9,050 nt of DNA from CAYPOY01 sp964412395 (GTDB lineage Bacteria > Chloroflexota > Anaerolineae > B4-G1). Made by a program: the position numbers and the translations under genes. This document shows, piece by piece, positions 1 through 5,459 of the stretch. The stretch covers positions 1-9,050 of the forward strand of contig CAYPOY010000216.1 of NCBI GenBank assembly GCA_964412395.1. The letters run 5' to 3'. How positions within the stretch are numbered: position 1 is the stretch's first letter; each line of letters begins with the position of its first letter. The notes beneath the pieces were generated by a model, which worked only from the letters and a program-made list of their open reading frames with translations, was not told the origin of the DNA and did no database searches.

Positions 1-6
1 AGTATG

Positions 7-241
7 TCCATCATGTATCTTCTCAATAAGTCGGGGGGTGTTTGCAGCAGAGGCGGCTTCCACGCCGCTGGGCTGTGCCCCCCCCCTCTAATCCCCCCCA
101 TAGGGGGGGAGGGTAGAGCGCGCTTCCTCCCCTCGGGGGGGAGGGTAGAGCGCGCTCCCTCCCCTCGGGGGGGAGGGCTGGGGGCATGCGCATGGGAGTC
201 CAGCCTGCTTGCCCCAGAATATTGAGAAGATACTCCATCAT
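7..241. mobile_element. MITE-like non-autonomous element with 8-bp target duplication
   Basis: Positions 15-28 (GTATCTTCTCAATA) are the exact reverse complement of 220-233 (TATTGAGAAGATAC), giving 14-bp perfect terminal inverted repeats. Immediately outside them, the 8-bp word TCCATCAT occurs directly repeated at 7-14 and 234-241, as expected of a target-site duplication. The enclosed element is 219 bp, too short for a transposase, and no ORF inside looks real. The interior is GC-rich and repetitive. Several insertion-sequence families make 8-bp duplications (for example ISL3, IS66, IS256), so the mobilising family cannot be named. Inverted repeats and duplication are seen directly; mobility is inferred. 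Confidence 0.8.
103..185. repeat. 32-bp GC-rich tandem repeat inside the MITE-like element
   Basis: Two full 32-bp units (103-134, 135-166) and a partial third (from 167) are nearly identical; the two full units differ by one base (125 T, 157 C). Each contains a run of seven G, AGGG, TAGAGCGCGC and a pyrimidine block ending CCCCTC. Each pyrimidine block can pair with the following G block, so the region could fold into strong hairpins. The end of the array (CTCCCCTCGGGGGGGAGGG then CTGGGGG) resembles the repeat at the right end of the window (9022-9050), suggesting one dispersed repeat family. Confidence 0.75.
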
Positions 242-333
242 CTTCCTCTCCGCCCTGGACCGAACGGATGCGAAAGAAGGGCTTTCAGTGTCATCTTCAG
301 TGTGGCGGCCGGGTGAAAACGTGACGGTATAGC

Positions 334-352
334 CAACCAGCAATCCTGGTTG
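334..352. promoter_or_regulatory. 7-bp stem-loop upstream of the response regulator
   Basis: CAACCAG (334-340) and CTGGTTG (346-352) form a perfect 7-bp stem with a 5-nt CAATC loop, ending 23 nt before the GTG start at 376. It may be an mRNA leader hairpin or a palindromic protein site. The rest of 242-375 shows only a 12-bp-spaced repeat of TTCAGTGT (284-291, 296-303) and no convincing promoter. Function is not known. Confidence 0.35.
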
Positions 353-375
353 CAGGTAGTGAGGCCAGAGACGAC

Positions 376-1224
376 GTGGCAGAAGTGTCTGCCCCTCCAA
401 AGATTGATTCAAGAGCAAGATTGCTCATCGTGGACGACGAGGCCAATCTGCGTGCTGGCCTGCGGGATATCCTCAGCCTGATGGGGTATCGGGTCGAAGA
501 AGCTGCTTCCGGTCACGAGGCATTAAAGTTGCTGGAGAGTGTGTCCTACGACCTGATGGTGCTGGACATACGTATGCCGGGGATGGATGGGGTCGAGGTG
601 ATGCACCGCGCTCGACAGATGTGCCCTGACCTGCCGATCATCGTGCTGACGGCTCATGCCTCACTGGAGAGCGCCATCGCTGCCGTAAAATCCGATGCGG
701 CGGACTATATGCTCAAGCCGTTCGATATAGAGGATCTCATCTCCACTATCTCCCAGGCTTTGCAAGAGCACGCTGAGCAGCAGCGCCACCGACAGTTGCT
801 GAACCTGGTCGGCAAAGCGATAGATACGCTGGGCCAGGAGGAAAGGCCAGCAGCACCCCCATCTTCCTCACCGGAACCCCCTTCCCCGCCGACGCGCCCA
901 GGCCGATTTCTGCACGCTGGTCCTCTGACGCTGGATCGCCAGAAGCGGCTGACCATAATGCAGGGTGATCCGGTTCGCACGGTTGAACTGACGGAGGGCG
1001 AAGCGACCATCCTGGCTGCTATGATGGAGCAGCCTAACCAGGTGCTCTCTTACAGTCGGTTGATTCACACTGTGACGGGCTGTTGTACGCTGAGCAAGCA
1101 GGAGGCGCAAAATCAAGTGCGTCTCTATGTTTTTCGCCTGCGCCGCAAGATTGAAGCCGACCCCAGTGACCCCCGCTTGATCCGCACGGTGCGTGGACGC
1201 GGTTACTTCTTATCCCTCGCCTGA
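376..1224 (+). CDS. OmpR/PhoB-type response regulator (REC + winged helix)
   Basis: This 282-residue protein is a two-component response regulator and DNA-binding transcription factor. An N-terminal receiver (about residues 15-128) has the acidic pair D20/D21, phosphoacceptor D64 in LDIRMPGMDG, T92 and K114 (LKPF). A proline-rich linker (about 158-176) leads to a C-terminal winged helix (about 178-280) ending in the family signature VRGRGYFL. The receiver itself resembles NtrC-type receivers (TAHASLESAI) more than PhoB ones, which is a little unusual. The start is GTG with only a weak purine run ahead; GTG 385 is an alternative. It lies 269 bp upstream of the archaellin, reading the same way. 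Members of this family bind direct repeats spaced about 11 bp, and such repeats occur before three transcription units downstream, so it is the natural candidate to control them (inference). Family assignment is firm; target and cognate kinase are not shown. Confidence 0.92.
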   Translation: MAEVSAPPKIDSRARLLIVDDEANLRAGLRDILSLMGYRVEEAASGHEALKLLESVSYDLMVLDIRMPGMDGVEVMHRARQMCPDLPIIVLTAHASLESAIAAVKSDAADYMLKPFDIEDLISTISQALQEHAEQQRHRQLLNLVGKAIDTLGQEERPAAPPSSSPEPPSPPTRPGRFLHAGPLTLDRQKRLTIMQGDPVRTVELTEGEATILAAMMEQPNQVLSYSRLIHTVTGCCTLSKQEAQNQVRLYVFRLRRKIEADPSDPRLIRTVRGRGYFLSLA

Positions 1225-1267
1225 CGATAGCCTCTGTTTCTCCTGCATCTTCCCTCCCTGAATAATT

Positions 1268-1323
1268 TTGAAATAATATTGAAATGAAATTGAAAGCGCA
1301 CAGGCGCGCTTTTATGCTATACT
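1268..1323 (+). promoter_or_regulatory. Archaellin promoter with three 11-bp direct repeats (site 1)
   Basis: Three consecutive 11-bp units, TTGAAATAATA (1268), TTGAAATGAAA (1279) and TTGAAAGCGCA (1290), share TTGAAA in exact 11-bp register. A -10-like TATACT lies at 1318-1323, 17 nt after the last unit. This places the repeats near -38, -49 and -60, as for an activator of the PhoB type. Alternatively, TTGAAA 1290-1295 with TATGCT 1313-1318 and a 17-nt spacer makes a good sigma-70 promoter. The predicted start near 1330 gives a leader of about 165 nt. The same arrangement recurs at 3600-3656 and 5460-5516. Confidence 0.65.
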
Positions 1324-1392
1324 CTACAGTGAAAAGAGGTAAACAGCGCCTTGAGAACCTGTCAGAGTGACGACAGTAGATTCATTCAAGGG

Positions 1393-1470
1393 AAGGAGGT
1401 GGAGTATAGATCAATGAGGCAAAGGAGAGAAAACGGAAATAGAGTACACTTGCTCGTTAATCAAACCTGA
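1393..1470 (+). CDS. Possible 18-residue leader ORF before the archaellin
   Basis: Within the archaellin leader a near-perfect Shine-Dalgarno (AAGGAGGT, 1393-1400) precedes ATG 1414, which opens an 18-codon frame (MRQRRENGNRVHLLVNQT) ending with TGA at 1468-1470, 24 nt before the archaellin start. An in-frame GTG at 1399 would overlap the ribosome site. The 13-nt spacing to ATG 1414 is longer than usual, which weakens the call. The peptide uses AGG/AGA for all four early arginines. It could be a regulatory upstream ORF, or the purine block could act as a standby ribosome site. Coding is unproven. Confidence 0.25.
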   Translation, partial: KEVEYRSMRQRRENGNRVHLLVNQT

Positions 1471-1493
1471 AAATCTACTATAGGAGGTAAAAA

Positions 1494-2066
1494 ATGACTG
1501 GCAAACTGAAGAAATTGTTAAGGGATGAAAGTGGTATCACCGCGTTGGAGACGGCGATCATCTTGATCGCCTTCGTCGTGGTCGCGGCCGTCTTCGCCTT
1601 CACTATTCTCTCGGCCGGCTCGTTCTCGACCGAGCAGAGCCGGGATGCGATCTACTCCGGCCTGGAGCAGGTACAGGGCTCTATCGAGCTCCGGGGCAGC
1701 GTCGTCGCCATTACGAGCACGACGTATGCGAGTGAAATTGATAAGGTGATCTTTAGTGTGGGCAATGTCGCAGGCGGTGATCCCGTCGACTTGAAAGTGG
1801 TCGACGGCCCACTGGTCATCGAGTACCGTGACGCGACCCATCGCATCGCCAACGCGACGTATGCGCTGGGCTGGGCCTATCGAACCGACGCTGATGACCT
1901 GCTGGAGGAAAGAGAAACGGCAGTGATAACAGTGACCATACCCCACGACGTCGTCCTGGGGACAAACACGACCTTCGTCATCGAATTGAAGCCGCCGTCG
2001 GGCTCTCCCCTCTACGTCGAGCGGACCACGCCAGCCGTCTTGGATGAAATAAATGATCTCCACTAA
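1494..2066 (+). CDS. arlB: Archaellin (archaeal-type flagellin) with class III signal peptide
   Basis: This 190-residue protein is predicted to be the archaellum filament subunit. A short basic leader (KLKKLLRDESG) is followed by a hydrophobic helix from about residue 15 to 40 (ITALETAIILIAFVVVAAVF). A type III prepilin peptidase should cut after G14, leaving I15 at +1 and E19 at +5. The segment LETAIILIAFVVVA, then a Ser/Thr-rich turn, GLEQVQGSIELRGSVVAI and a beta-rich C-terminal domain (VIFSVGNVAGGDPVDL) is the archaellin pattern. Bacterial Flp/Tad pilins share the cleavage motif but are much shorter. A strong ribosome site (AGGAGGT 1482-1488, 5-nt spacer) fits high expression. It has its own promoter and is separated from the other arl-like genes by 1.6 kb. 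Only one archaellin gene is visible. The symbol follows archaeal nomenclature and rests on pattern, not alignment. Confidence 0.85.
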   Translation: MTGKLKKLLRDESGITALETAIILIAFVVVAAVFAFTILSAGSFSTEQSRDAIYSGLEQVQGSIELRGSVVAITSTTYASEIDKVIFSVGNVAGGDPVDLKVVDGPLVIEYRDATHRIANATYALGWAYRTDADDLLEERETAVITVTIPHDVVLGTNTTFVIELKPPSGSPLYVERTTPAVLDEINDLH

Positions 2067-2105
2067 GGCCGGGACGATGGAGGTGAACTCCCGGGGTTTC
2101 GACTG

Positions 2106-2165
2106 GAGCGGTTCGACCGGGCTTCGCAGCCTAGTCGAACCGCCTCCCTCAGGTTTCGCCTGAGG
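2106..2165 (+). terminator. Two strong stem-loops after the archaellin (terminator-like, no T tract)
   Basis: GCGGTTCGAC (2108-2117) pairs perfectly with GTCGAACCGC (2134-2143), enclosing an inner GGCT-TCGC-AGCC hairpin. Directly after it, CCTCAGG (2147-2153) pairs with CCTGAGG (2159-2165) around a TTTCG loop. They begin about 40 nt after the archaellin stop codon. No T-run follows either, so classical intrinsic termination is not clear. They could instead protect the 3' end of an abundant archaellin mRNA. Confidence 0.5.
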
Positions 2166-2191
2166 CCTGGAGCCCCGGGCCAGGCTCGAGA

Positions 2192-2272
2192 CCGGCACGG
2201 CCAGGTAACCCTGGTCTCATAGCTCGTCATCGAGCAGAGTCAATTGCCCCGTCTCTTACCTGGCCGTGCCGG
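2192..2272. repeat. 17-bp perfect inverted repeat enclosing a small hairpin
   Basis: CCGGCACGGCCAGGTAA (2192-2208) and TTACCTGGCCGTGCCGG (2256-2272) are exact reverse complements 47 bp apart. The interval contains a smaller stem (GCTCG 2222-2226 with CGAGC 2231-2235, TCAT loop). It may be a very small mobile repeat, a cruciform or a structured RNA. No flanking target duplication was found. Confidence 0.6.
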
Positions 2273-2300
2273 CGGGGCAATCACGAGGCCAATCTGATGG

Positions 2301-2744
2301 GCGAAGGTCTCCCGACCGAGCCCTTGCGCCTCGGTCAGAGACCTTCGGCGAACAAGGAGCCTCGGTCAGAGACCTTCGGCGAACAAGGAGCCTCGGTCAG
2401 AGACTTTCGGCGAACAAGGAGCCTCGGTCAGAGACTTTCGGCGAACAAGGAGCTTTGGTCAGAGACCTTCGGCGAACAAGGAGCCTCGGTCAGAGACCTT
2501 CGGCGAACAAGNNNNNNNNNNNNNNNNNNNNNNNNNNNNNNNNNNNNNNNNNNNNNNNNNNNNNNNNNNNNNNNNNNNNNNNNNNNNNNNNNNNNNNNNN
2601 NNNNNNNNNNNGAACAAGGAGCCTCGGTCAGAGACCTTCGGCGAACAAGGAGCCTCGGTCAGAGACCTTCGGCGAACAAGGAGCCTCGGTCAGAGACCTT
2701 CGGCGAACAAGGAGCTTTGGTCAGAGACCTTCGGCGAACAAGGA
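2301..2744. repeat. 31-bp tandem repeat array with an inverted cap, interrupted by an assembly gap
   Basis: Units of 31 bp beginning GCCTCGGTCAGAGACCTTCG and ending GCGAACAAGGA recur head to tail at 2328, 2359, 2390, 2421, 2452 and 2483 (cut by the gap). After a 9-nt partial they recur at 2621, 2652, 2683 and 2714. Variants are few: GACTTTCG in the third and fourth copies, GCTTTGG in the fifth and in the last. An inverted, slightly degenerate copy (2301-2320) faces the first unit across a 9-nt loop. There are no unique spacers, so this is not CRISPR. Since 31 is not a multiple of three, each frame reads the same 31-residue peptide cycle, all open, which creates long artificial ORFs. True copy number is unknown. 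Confidence 0.9.
2512..2611. other. Assembly gap (100 N) inside the tandem array
   Basis: Exactly 100 N with the same 31-bp repeat on both sides. This is the usual placeholder for a scaffold gap of unknown length, and it very probably marks repeats that short reads could not resolve. Spacing across it is not reliable. Confidence 0.97.
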
Positions 2745-2793
2745 CGAGGCCATTCTTCAGGTTACCAGGCTCAGCAGGGCCTCTCAATTCTTG

Positions 2794-3342
2794 ATGAAGG
2801 AAAATCTGGTGGAACTGGAACAGAGAGTAGAGACGCTCGAACGCGAAGTGGAAACGTTGAAGGGAGAGATCCGAGGGACGCTGTTGGATGTGCGGGCGAG
2901 CCTGTCGGAGAAACCGCCCAGCCCTGCGCGGTGGCGGGATAGGGCGTGGGTGTTGGCGCTGCTCAACGTTCTCTTGGCTATTGTCCTGTTCACCAACATC
3001 CGCTTCTATACGCCGGGGGATGGTTCTCTCCTCAGCCCCTGGCTGCAGGCGTTTTGGGTGGCGTTGGCGTTCGTGTGGCTGCTGCTACAGATGTACCCCC
3101 TGGCGCTGCTGCTGGACCAGGAAGAGGAGCAGGCGCGCGAGGTGGCCTGGCGCAATGCAGCCGCGATCTTCGCCTCCAGTCCTGGGTTGACGCTCGCACT
3201 GACGCTGGTGGTGTTGGTCGTGGCCGTCATCAGCGCGCTGTTCCCATCGCTGTGGTTGGTGCTTATGGTGGCGCTGCTTGCCGTCGTGTGCGTCAACGCG
3301 GTGGGACACCTGGTGCGGTTGCGTCGGCAACGGGCGCGGTAG
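2794..3342 (+). CDS. Coiled-coil protein with multiple membrane segments, unknown function
   Basis: I do not recognise a named family for this 182-residue protein. Residues 5-37 form a short coiled coil (LVELEQRVETLEREVETLKG), followed by a Pro-rich turn. Hydrophobic segments follow at about 51-70, 83-108 and 131-175, the last long enough for two crossings, making three or four in all. A charged loop (QEEEQAREVAWR) lies between them and a basic tail (VRLRRQRAR) ends the protein. The frame is open upstream through the tandem repeats, but that is an artefact of their 31-bp period, so I start at ATG 2794. GTG 2809, with AAGGA at 2797-2801, is an equally good start and matches the start of the gene at 3725. 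The coiled coil is clearly related to that of the 3725 product. This suggests partnership with the archaellum scaffold; a role like the membrane-bound ArlX of some archaea is speculation. Confidence 0.75.
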   Translation: MKENLVELEQRVETLEREVETLKGEIRGTLLDVRASLSEKPPSPARWRDRAWVLALLNVLLAIVLFTNIRFYTPGDGSLLSPWLQAFWVALAFVWLLLQMYPLALLLDQEEEQAREVAWRNAAAIFASSPGLTLALTLVVLVVAVISALFPSLWLVLMVALLAVVCVNAVGHLVRLRRQRAR

Positions 3343-3417
3343 GTTCCACCATCCCTTCCCTTCCCCTCCATGCCCATTTCTGGCACCTGCATAGTCCCAA
3401 AGTGCGTCGCACCTGGA

Positions 3418-3445
3418 GAAGCCCCGCCCCAAGGGGCGGGGTTTG
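3418..3445 (+). terminator. Probable intrinsic terminator after the membrane protein gene
   Basis: CCCCGCCCC (3422-3430) and GGGGCGGGG (3433-3441) are separated by AA and followed by TTTGG, with AAG ahead of the stem. The GC-rich hairpin (the innermost pairs would open to make a loop) with a short T tract about 80 bp after the stop codon fits a weak rho-independent terminator. Confidence 0.5.
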
Positions 3446-3455
3446 GCCCTGGGGT

Positions 3456-3537
3456 GCAGGAGGGCGGGAGCGCCCCTGCCCGCGGAACCGAAGCCAGCGC
3501 TGAGTGCGCCGGAGCTTCGCCCCGGCGCACTCAGCGC
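3456..3537. repeat. Two further GC-rich hairpins in the 3343-3724 intergenic region
   Basis: GCAG-GA-GGGCG-GGAG-CGCCC-CTGC (3456-3479) folds on itself. Next, GCGCTGAGTGCGCCGG (3497-3512) pairs perfectly over 16 bp with CCGGCGCACTCAGCGC (3522-3537) around a 9-nt loop. There is no T tract. It may be a dispersed palindromic repeat or a transcription barrier between the membrane protein gene and the next operon. The remainder of this 382-bp gap holds the promoter at 3600-3656. Confidence 0.65.
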
Positions 3538-3599
3538 CGGATGAGTTTATTCACCACCGTAGGGTACACAAAGCGGGATAACGACTTGTGGCATCGGGA

Positions 3600-3656
3600 G
3601 TGAAACTAACCTGTAACGGAGCTGTAACTGAGGCAAGGTGAGAAATGTGGTAGATT
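3600..3656 (+). promoter_or_regulatory. Promoter of the arlDE-arlG-arlF operon with three 11-bp direct repeats (site 2)
   Basis: Units GTGAAACTAAC (3600), CTGTAACGGAG (3611) and CTGTAACTGAG (3622) carry TG[AT]AAC in exact 11-bp register. A -10-like TAGATT at 3651-3656 lies 18 nt after the last unit, almost the same geometry as sites 1 and 3. There is no good -35 hexamer, as expected for an activator-dependent promoter. The predicted start near 3663 gives a leader of about 60 nt. CTGTAAC also resembles the half-site of known PhoB boxes. Confidence 0.65.
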
Positions 3657-3724
3657 GGTGGTGTGACAGGCCGTGTGATGGACAAGGACTGCTTGATTGA
3701 CACGCCAAATAGGAAGAGGTTGCC

Positions 3725-4360
3725 ATGCAACAACTGGAACAGAGAGTAAGGTCACTCGAATACGAAATAAAAATATTGAAGAATGAAATACAACGAACGC
3801 TTCTGGACATTCAGGAGCAGATTCTACTCCACTATTATCCGTCCCTTAGGGCAGAGGAGTCGGCCCCTGCGGAAGGTGCTATTCAATCTTTAGAATCTCT
3901 CAGAGAGAAAAGGCAGCAGCCAGGAGGGGCACCCAATCTTCCAGAAGTGAATGGTGCATCCGGTCCTCGCACAGTGAGACAGGTCACTCTTGAAGATGTG
4001 AAGGCGGCGCAAGCCGCAACTCCTGTCTCTCCTGAAATGGAGGCATCCGCCCAACCCGGGGGACAGGACGATCAGGCCAGAATCATGGCACTCTCGGGAT
4101 GGGTGAGCAGCACCGCGCAAAAGATGGGAGGGGAGCGTACAGCCCAACTGATCCAGGTGTGCACGAGCAAGGGCATCCTCGCCCCGGCGCTTGAGGGTTC
4201 CCTGCTTCGGCTCACCGGGCTTATCACCGGAGACAACGTTCCGGAGCAGGTGGCGGTAAACGAGATACTAAGTGCTCTCATGAAGCTAAATAATTTGCTG
4301 GGCCGTGAAGCTAGCGTAGAAGAGGCACTCTCGATCATAGAGGAGGCCAACCTTGGATAG
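3725..4360 (+). CDS. Coiled-coil protein with ArlD/E-like C-terminal domain (putative archaellum scaffold/switch)
   Basis: This 211-residue soluble protein starts with a coiled coil (residues 3-35, LEQRVRSLEYEIKILKNEI) followed by a low-complexity linker (about 42-115). A helical domain follows at about 117-168: ALSGWVSSTAQKMGG, then LIQVCTSKGILAP and LLRLTGLI. This has the spacing of the archaeal FlaD/E (ArlD/E) domain, where WLEFLVEKVG is followed by LLDYY..IGWIS and a leucine-rich helix. The last 40 residues are also helical. In archaea ArlC/D/E form a cytosolic ring on the motor and receive chemotaxis signals through CheF. ATG 3725 follows GAGG (3716-3719) with a 5-nt spacer, and the gene heads an operon with arlG- and arlF-like genes, which supports the call. 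The match is distant; it could be a lineage-specific protein with the same role. Confidence 0.6.
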   Translation: MQQLEQRVRSLEYEIKILKNEIQRTLLDIQEQILLHYYPSLRAEESAPAEGAIQSLESLREKRQQPGGAPNLPEVNGASGPRTVRQVTLEDVKAAQAATPVSPEMEASAQPGGQDDQARIMALSGWVSSTAQKMGGERTAQLIQVCTSKGILAPALEGSLLRLTGLITGDNVPEQVAVNEILSALMKLNNLLGREASVEEALSIIEEANLG

Positions 4361-4817
4361 GACAATCGTTACGTCCTTCATGATCATAGGGGGTGTGATT
4401 GCTGCGGTGCTCGTATTTAACACCATCTATCCCGCCGTGCTTCAGAGCAGCGACGCTCTGACCAACAGACAGAGAAGGATAGACGAGCGCCTCAAGAGTC
4501 AGATTGAGATCATTCATGCCACTGCGGACGGCAGCAATGCACTCGTATGGGTTAAGAATGTCGGTTCCTCGTCCATAGGGGCGATCGAGCGGTGCGACGT
4601 TTTCTTTGGGCCGGAGGGAAATTTCTCCCGCATCCCCTACGAAGATGAGGCCGGGGGGACCCCCTATTGGGCGTGGAAACTGGAAAACGACACCGACTGG
4701 AAACCCACGGCGACTTTACAGATCACCGTCACCTATGGCCTATCCTTGTCGGGGAGATACTTTGTGAAGGTGGTGACCCCCAACGGTCTCTCCGACGAGT
4801 GTTATTTCAGTAATTGA
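4353..4817 (+). CDS. arlG: ArlG-like archaellum stator protein
   Basis: This 154-residue protein has one N-terminal membrane helix (about 6-29, ending TIYPAV), then DERLKSQIEIIHA and a beta-sandwich: NALVWVKNVGSSSIGAIERCDVFF and, near the end, VKVVTPNGLSDECYFS. ArlG proteins have this build, including a (E/D)xLKT/S-(D/Q)I-xII stretch directly after the helix. In archaea ArlG filaments, capped by ArlF, anchor the motor to the surface layer. The start is TTG 4353 with an excellent AGGAGG (4341-4346, 6-nt spacer), overlapping the end of the previous gene by 8 nt, so translational coupling is likely. ArlF and ArlG are similar in build, and which of this gene and the next is which is less certain than the pair assignment. 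Confidence 0.72.
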   Translation: MDRTIVTSFMIIGGVIAAVLVFNTIYPAVLQSSDALTNRQRRIDERLKSQIEIIHATADGSNALVWVKNVGSSSIGAIERCDVFFGPEGNFSRIPYEDEAGGTPYWAWKLENDTDWKPTATLQITVTYGLSLSGRYFVKVVTPNGLSDECYFSN

Positions 4818-4820
4818 CCA

Positions 4821-5339
4821 TTGGCTATGGATGTAGCACTCACTTCGCTCATTCTCATATCGGTTCTGGTGTTATCGGTGTTCACCATCGCCGAGTGCCA
4901 TCTCTCCTCGGTGGACGCTGTTCTGGAATCCTGGCAGGCGACGGAGGAGCGAATGGAAGAGAGGGCCAGAACCGATCTCTCCCCTGTTGACGCACAGACC
5001 ACAGACGGCGGCGCTTATGTGGAGGTAACCCTCAGGAACGACGGAGACACCAGGTTGGCCGACTTTGACCAGTGGGATGTCATCCTTGAGTACGATGGGA
5101 GCGATGCTCTTCACTACATAGAGTGGTGTCCCTATGTAGAGCCGGGCCTTTTCGGCCTGTGGCAAAACAAATGGACACACTACTTTTCTTCAGATGTTTT
5201 CGACCCAGATATCCTGAATCCGGGGGAGGAGGTGATGATCCGGATATCGGTTGATCCTCTGGTGAAAGGGAACACAACCAAGCAGGCTACCATAGCCACC
5301 CCCAATGGCATCACCGCCTCGACGGTCTTTACAGACTAG
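4821..5339 (+). CDS. arlF: ArlF-like archaellum stator protein
   Basis: This 172-residue protein has an N-terminal membrane helix (about 5-25, LTSLILISVLVLSVFTIAE). An amphipathic stretch follows (SWQATEERMEERARTDL), then a beta-sandwich with AYVEVTLRNDGDTRLADFDQWDVILEY, LNPGEEVMIRISVDP and a closing ATIATPNGITASTVF. The fold plan and the closing TPNG motif match the ArlG-like neighbour and the archaellin-related ArlF family, whose members bind the surface layer and cap ArlG. The gene begins 3 nt after the previous stop. The start is TTG 4821 or ATG 4827; neither has a clear ribosome site, so coupled translation is likely. The insertion around residues 93-128 (aromatic-rich, WCPYVEPGLFGLWQNKW) is large for the family. 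It is the last gene before a strong terminator. Confidence 0.68.
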   Translation: MAMDVALTSLILISVLVLSVFTIAECHLSSVDAVLESWQATEERMEERARTDLSPVDAQTTDGGAYVEVTLRNDGDTRLADFDQWDVILEYDGSDALHYIEWCPYVEPGLFGLWQNKWTHYFSSDVFDPDILNPGEEVMIRISVDPLVKGNTTKQATIATPNGITASTVFTD

Positions 5340-5420
5340 ATTCCCGAGCATTCTCCACACGATATATAGGATAGTTTTCGGTACGAATACGAAGCTGTTC
5401 ACCTGCTGGCTGCGAAGCAG

Positions 5421-5449
5421 AAGGTCCCTCAGGGGGCCTTTTCTTTCTA
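5421..5449 (+). terminator. Rho-independent terminator of the arlDE-arlG-arlF operon
   Basis: AAGGTCCC (5421-5428) pairs with GGGGCCTT (5433-5440), including one G-T pair, around a TCAG loop, and is followed by TTCTTTCT (the right arm itself ends in TT). It begins about 80 bp after the ArlF-like stop codon and separates that operon from the next promoter. Confidence 0.82.
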
Positions 5450-5459
5450 CTTCATCAAT

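Noticed and set aside
4..225. 73-residue ORF at the left edge
   Set aside because: It lies in the MITE-like element and encodes Gly/Pro-rich low-complexity sequence derived from GC-rich repeats.
284..330. A fourth 11-bp repeat operator upstream of the response regulator (autoregulation)
   Set aside because: TTCAGTGT repeats with a 12-bp period and GTGAAAACGTG has no partner 11 bp away, so neither fits the motif.
1494..2066. Flp/Tad or type IV pilin instead of archaellin
   Set aside because: The cleavage site is compatible, but the LETAIILIAFVVVA helix, the 190-residue length, the beta-rich tail and nearby ArlF/ArlG-like genes favour archaellin.
1518..2198. 226-residue minus-strand ORF over the archaellin
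   Set aside because: It is an antisense shadow: no ribosome site, composition follows the opposite strand of a clear gene, and the protein has no recognisable pattern.
2328..2744. CRISPR array
   Set aside because: Units abut head to tail without unique spacers, and no cas gene is near.
2266..2793. N-terminal extension of the membrane protein through the tandem repeats
   Set aside because: The 31-bp period keeps all frames open, and the N run makes frame continuity across the gap meaningless; the start at 2794 or 2809 matches the paralogous coiled coil.
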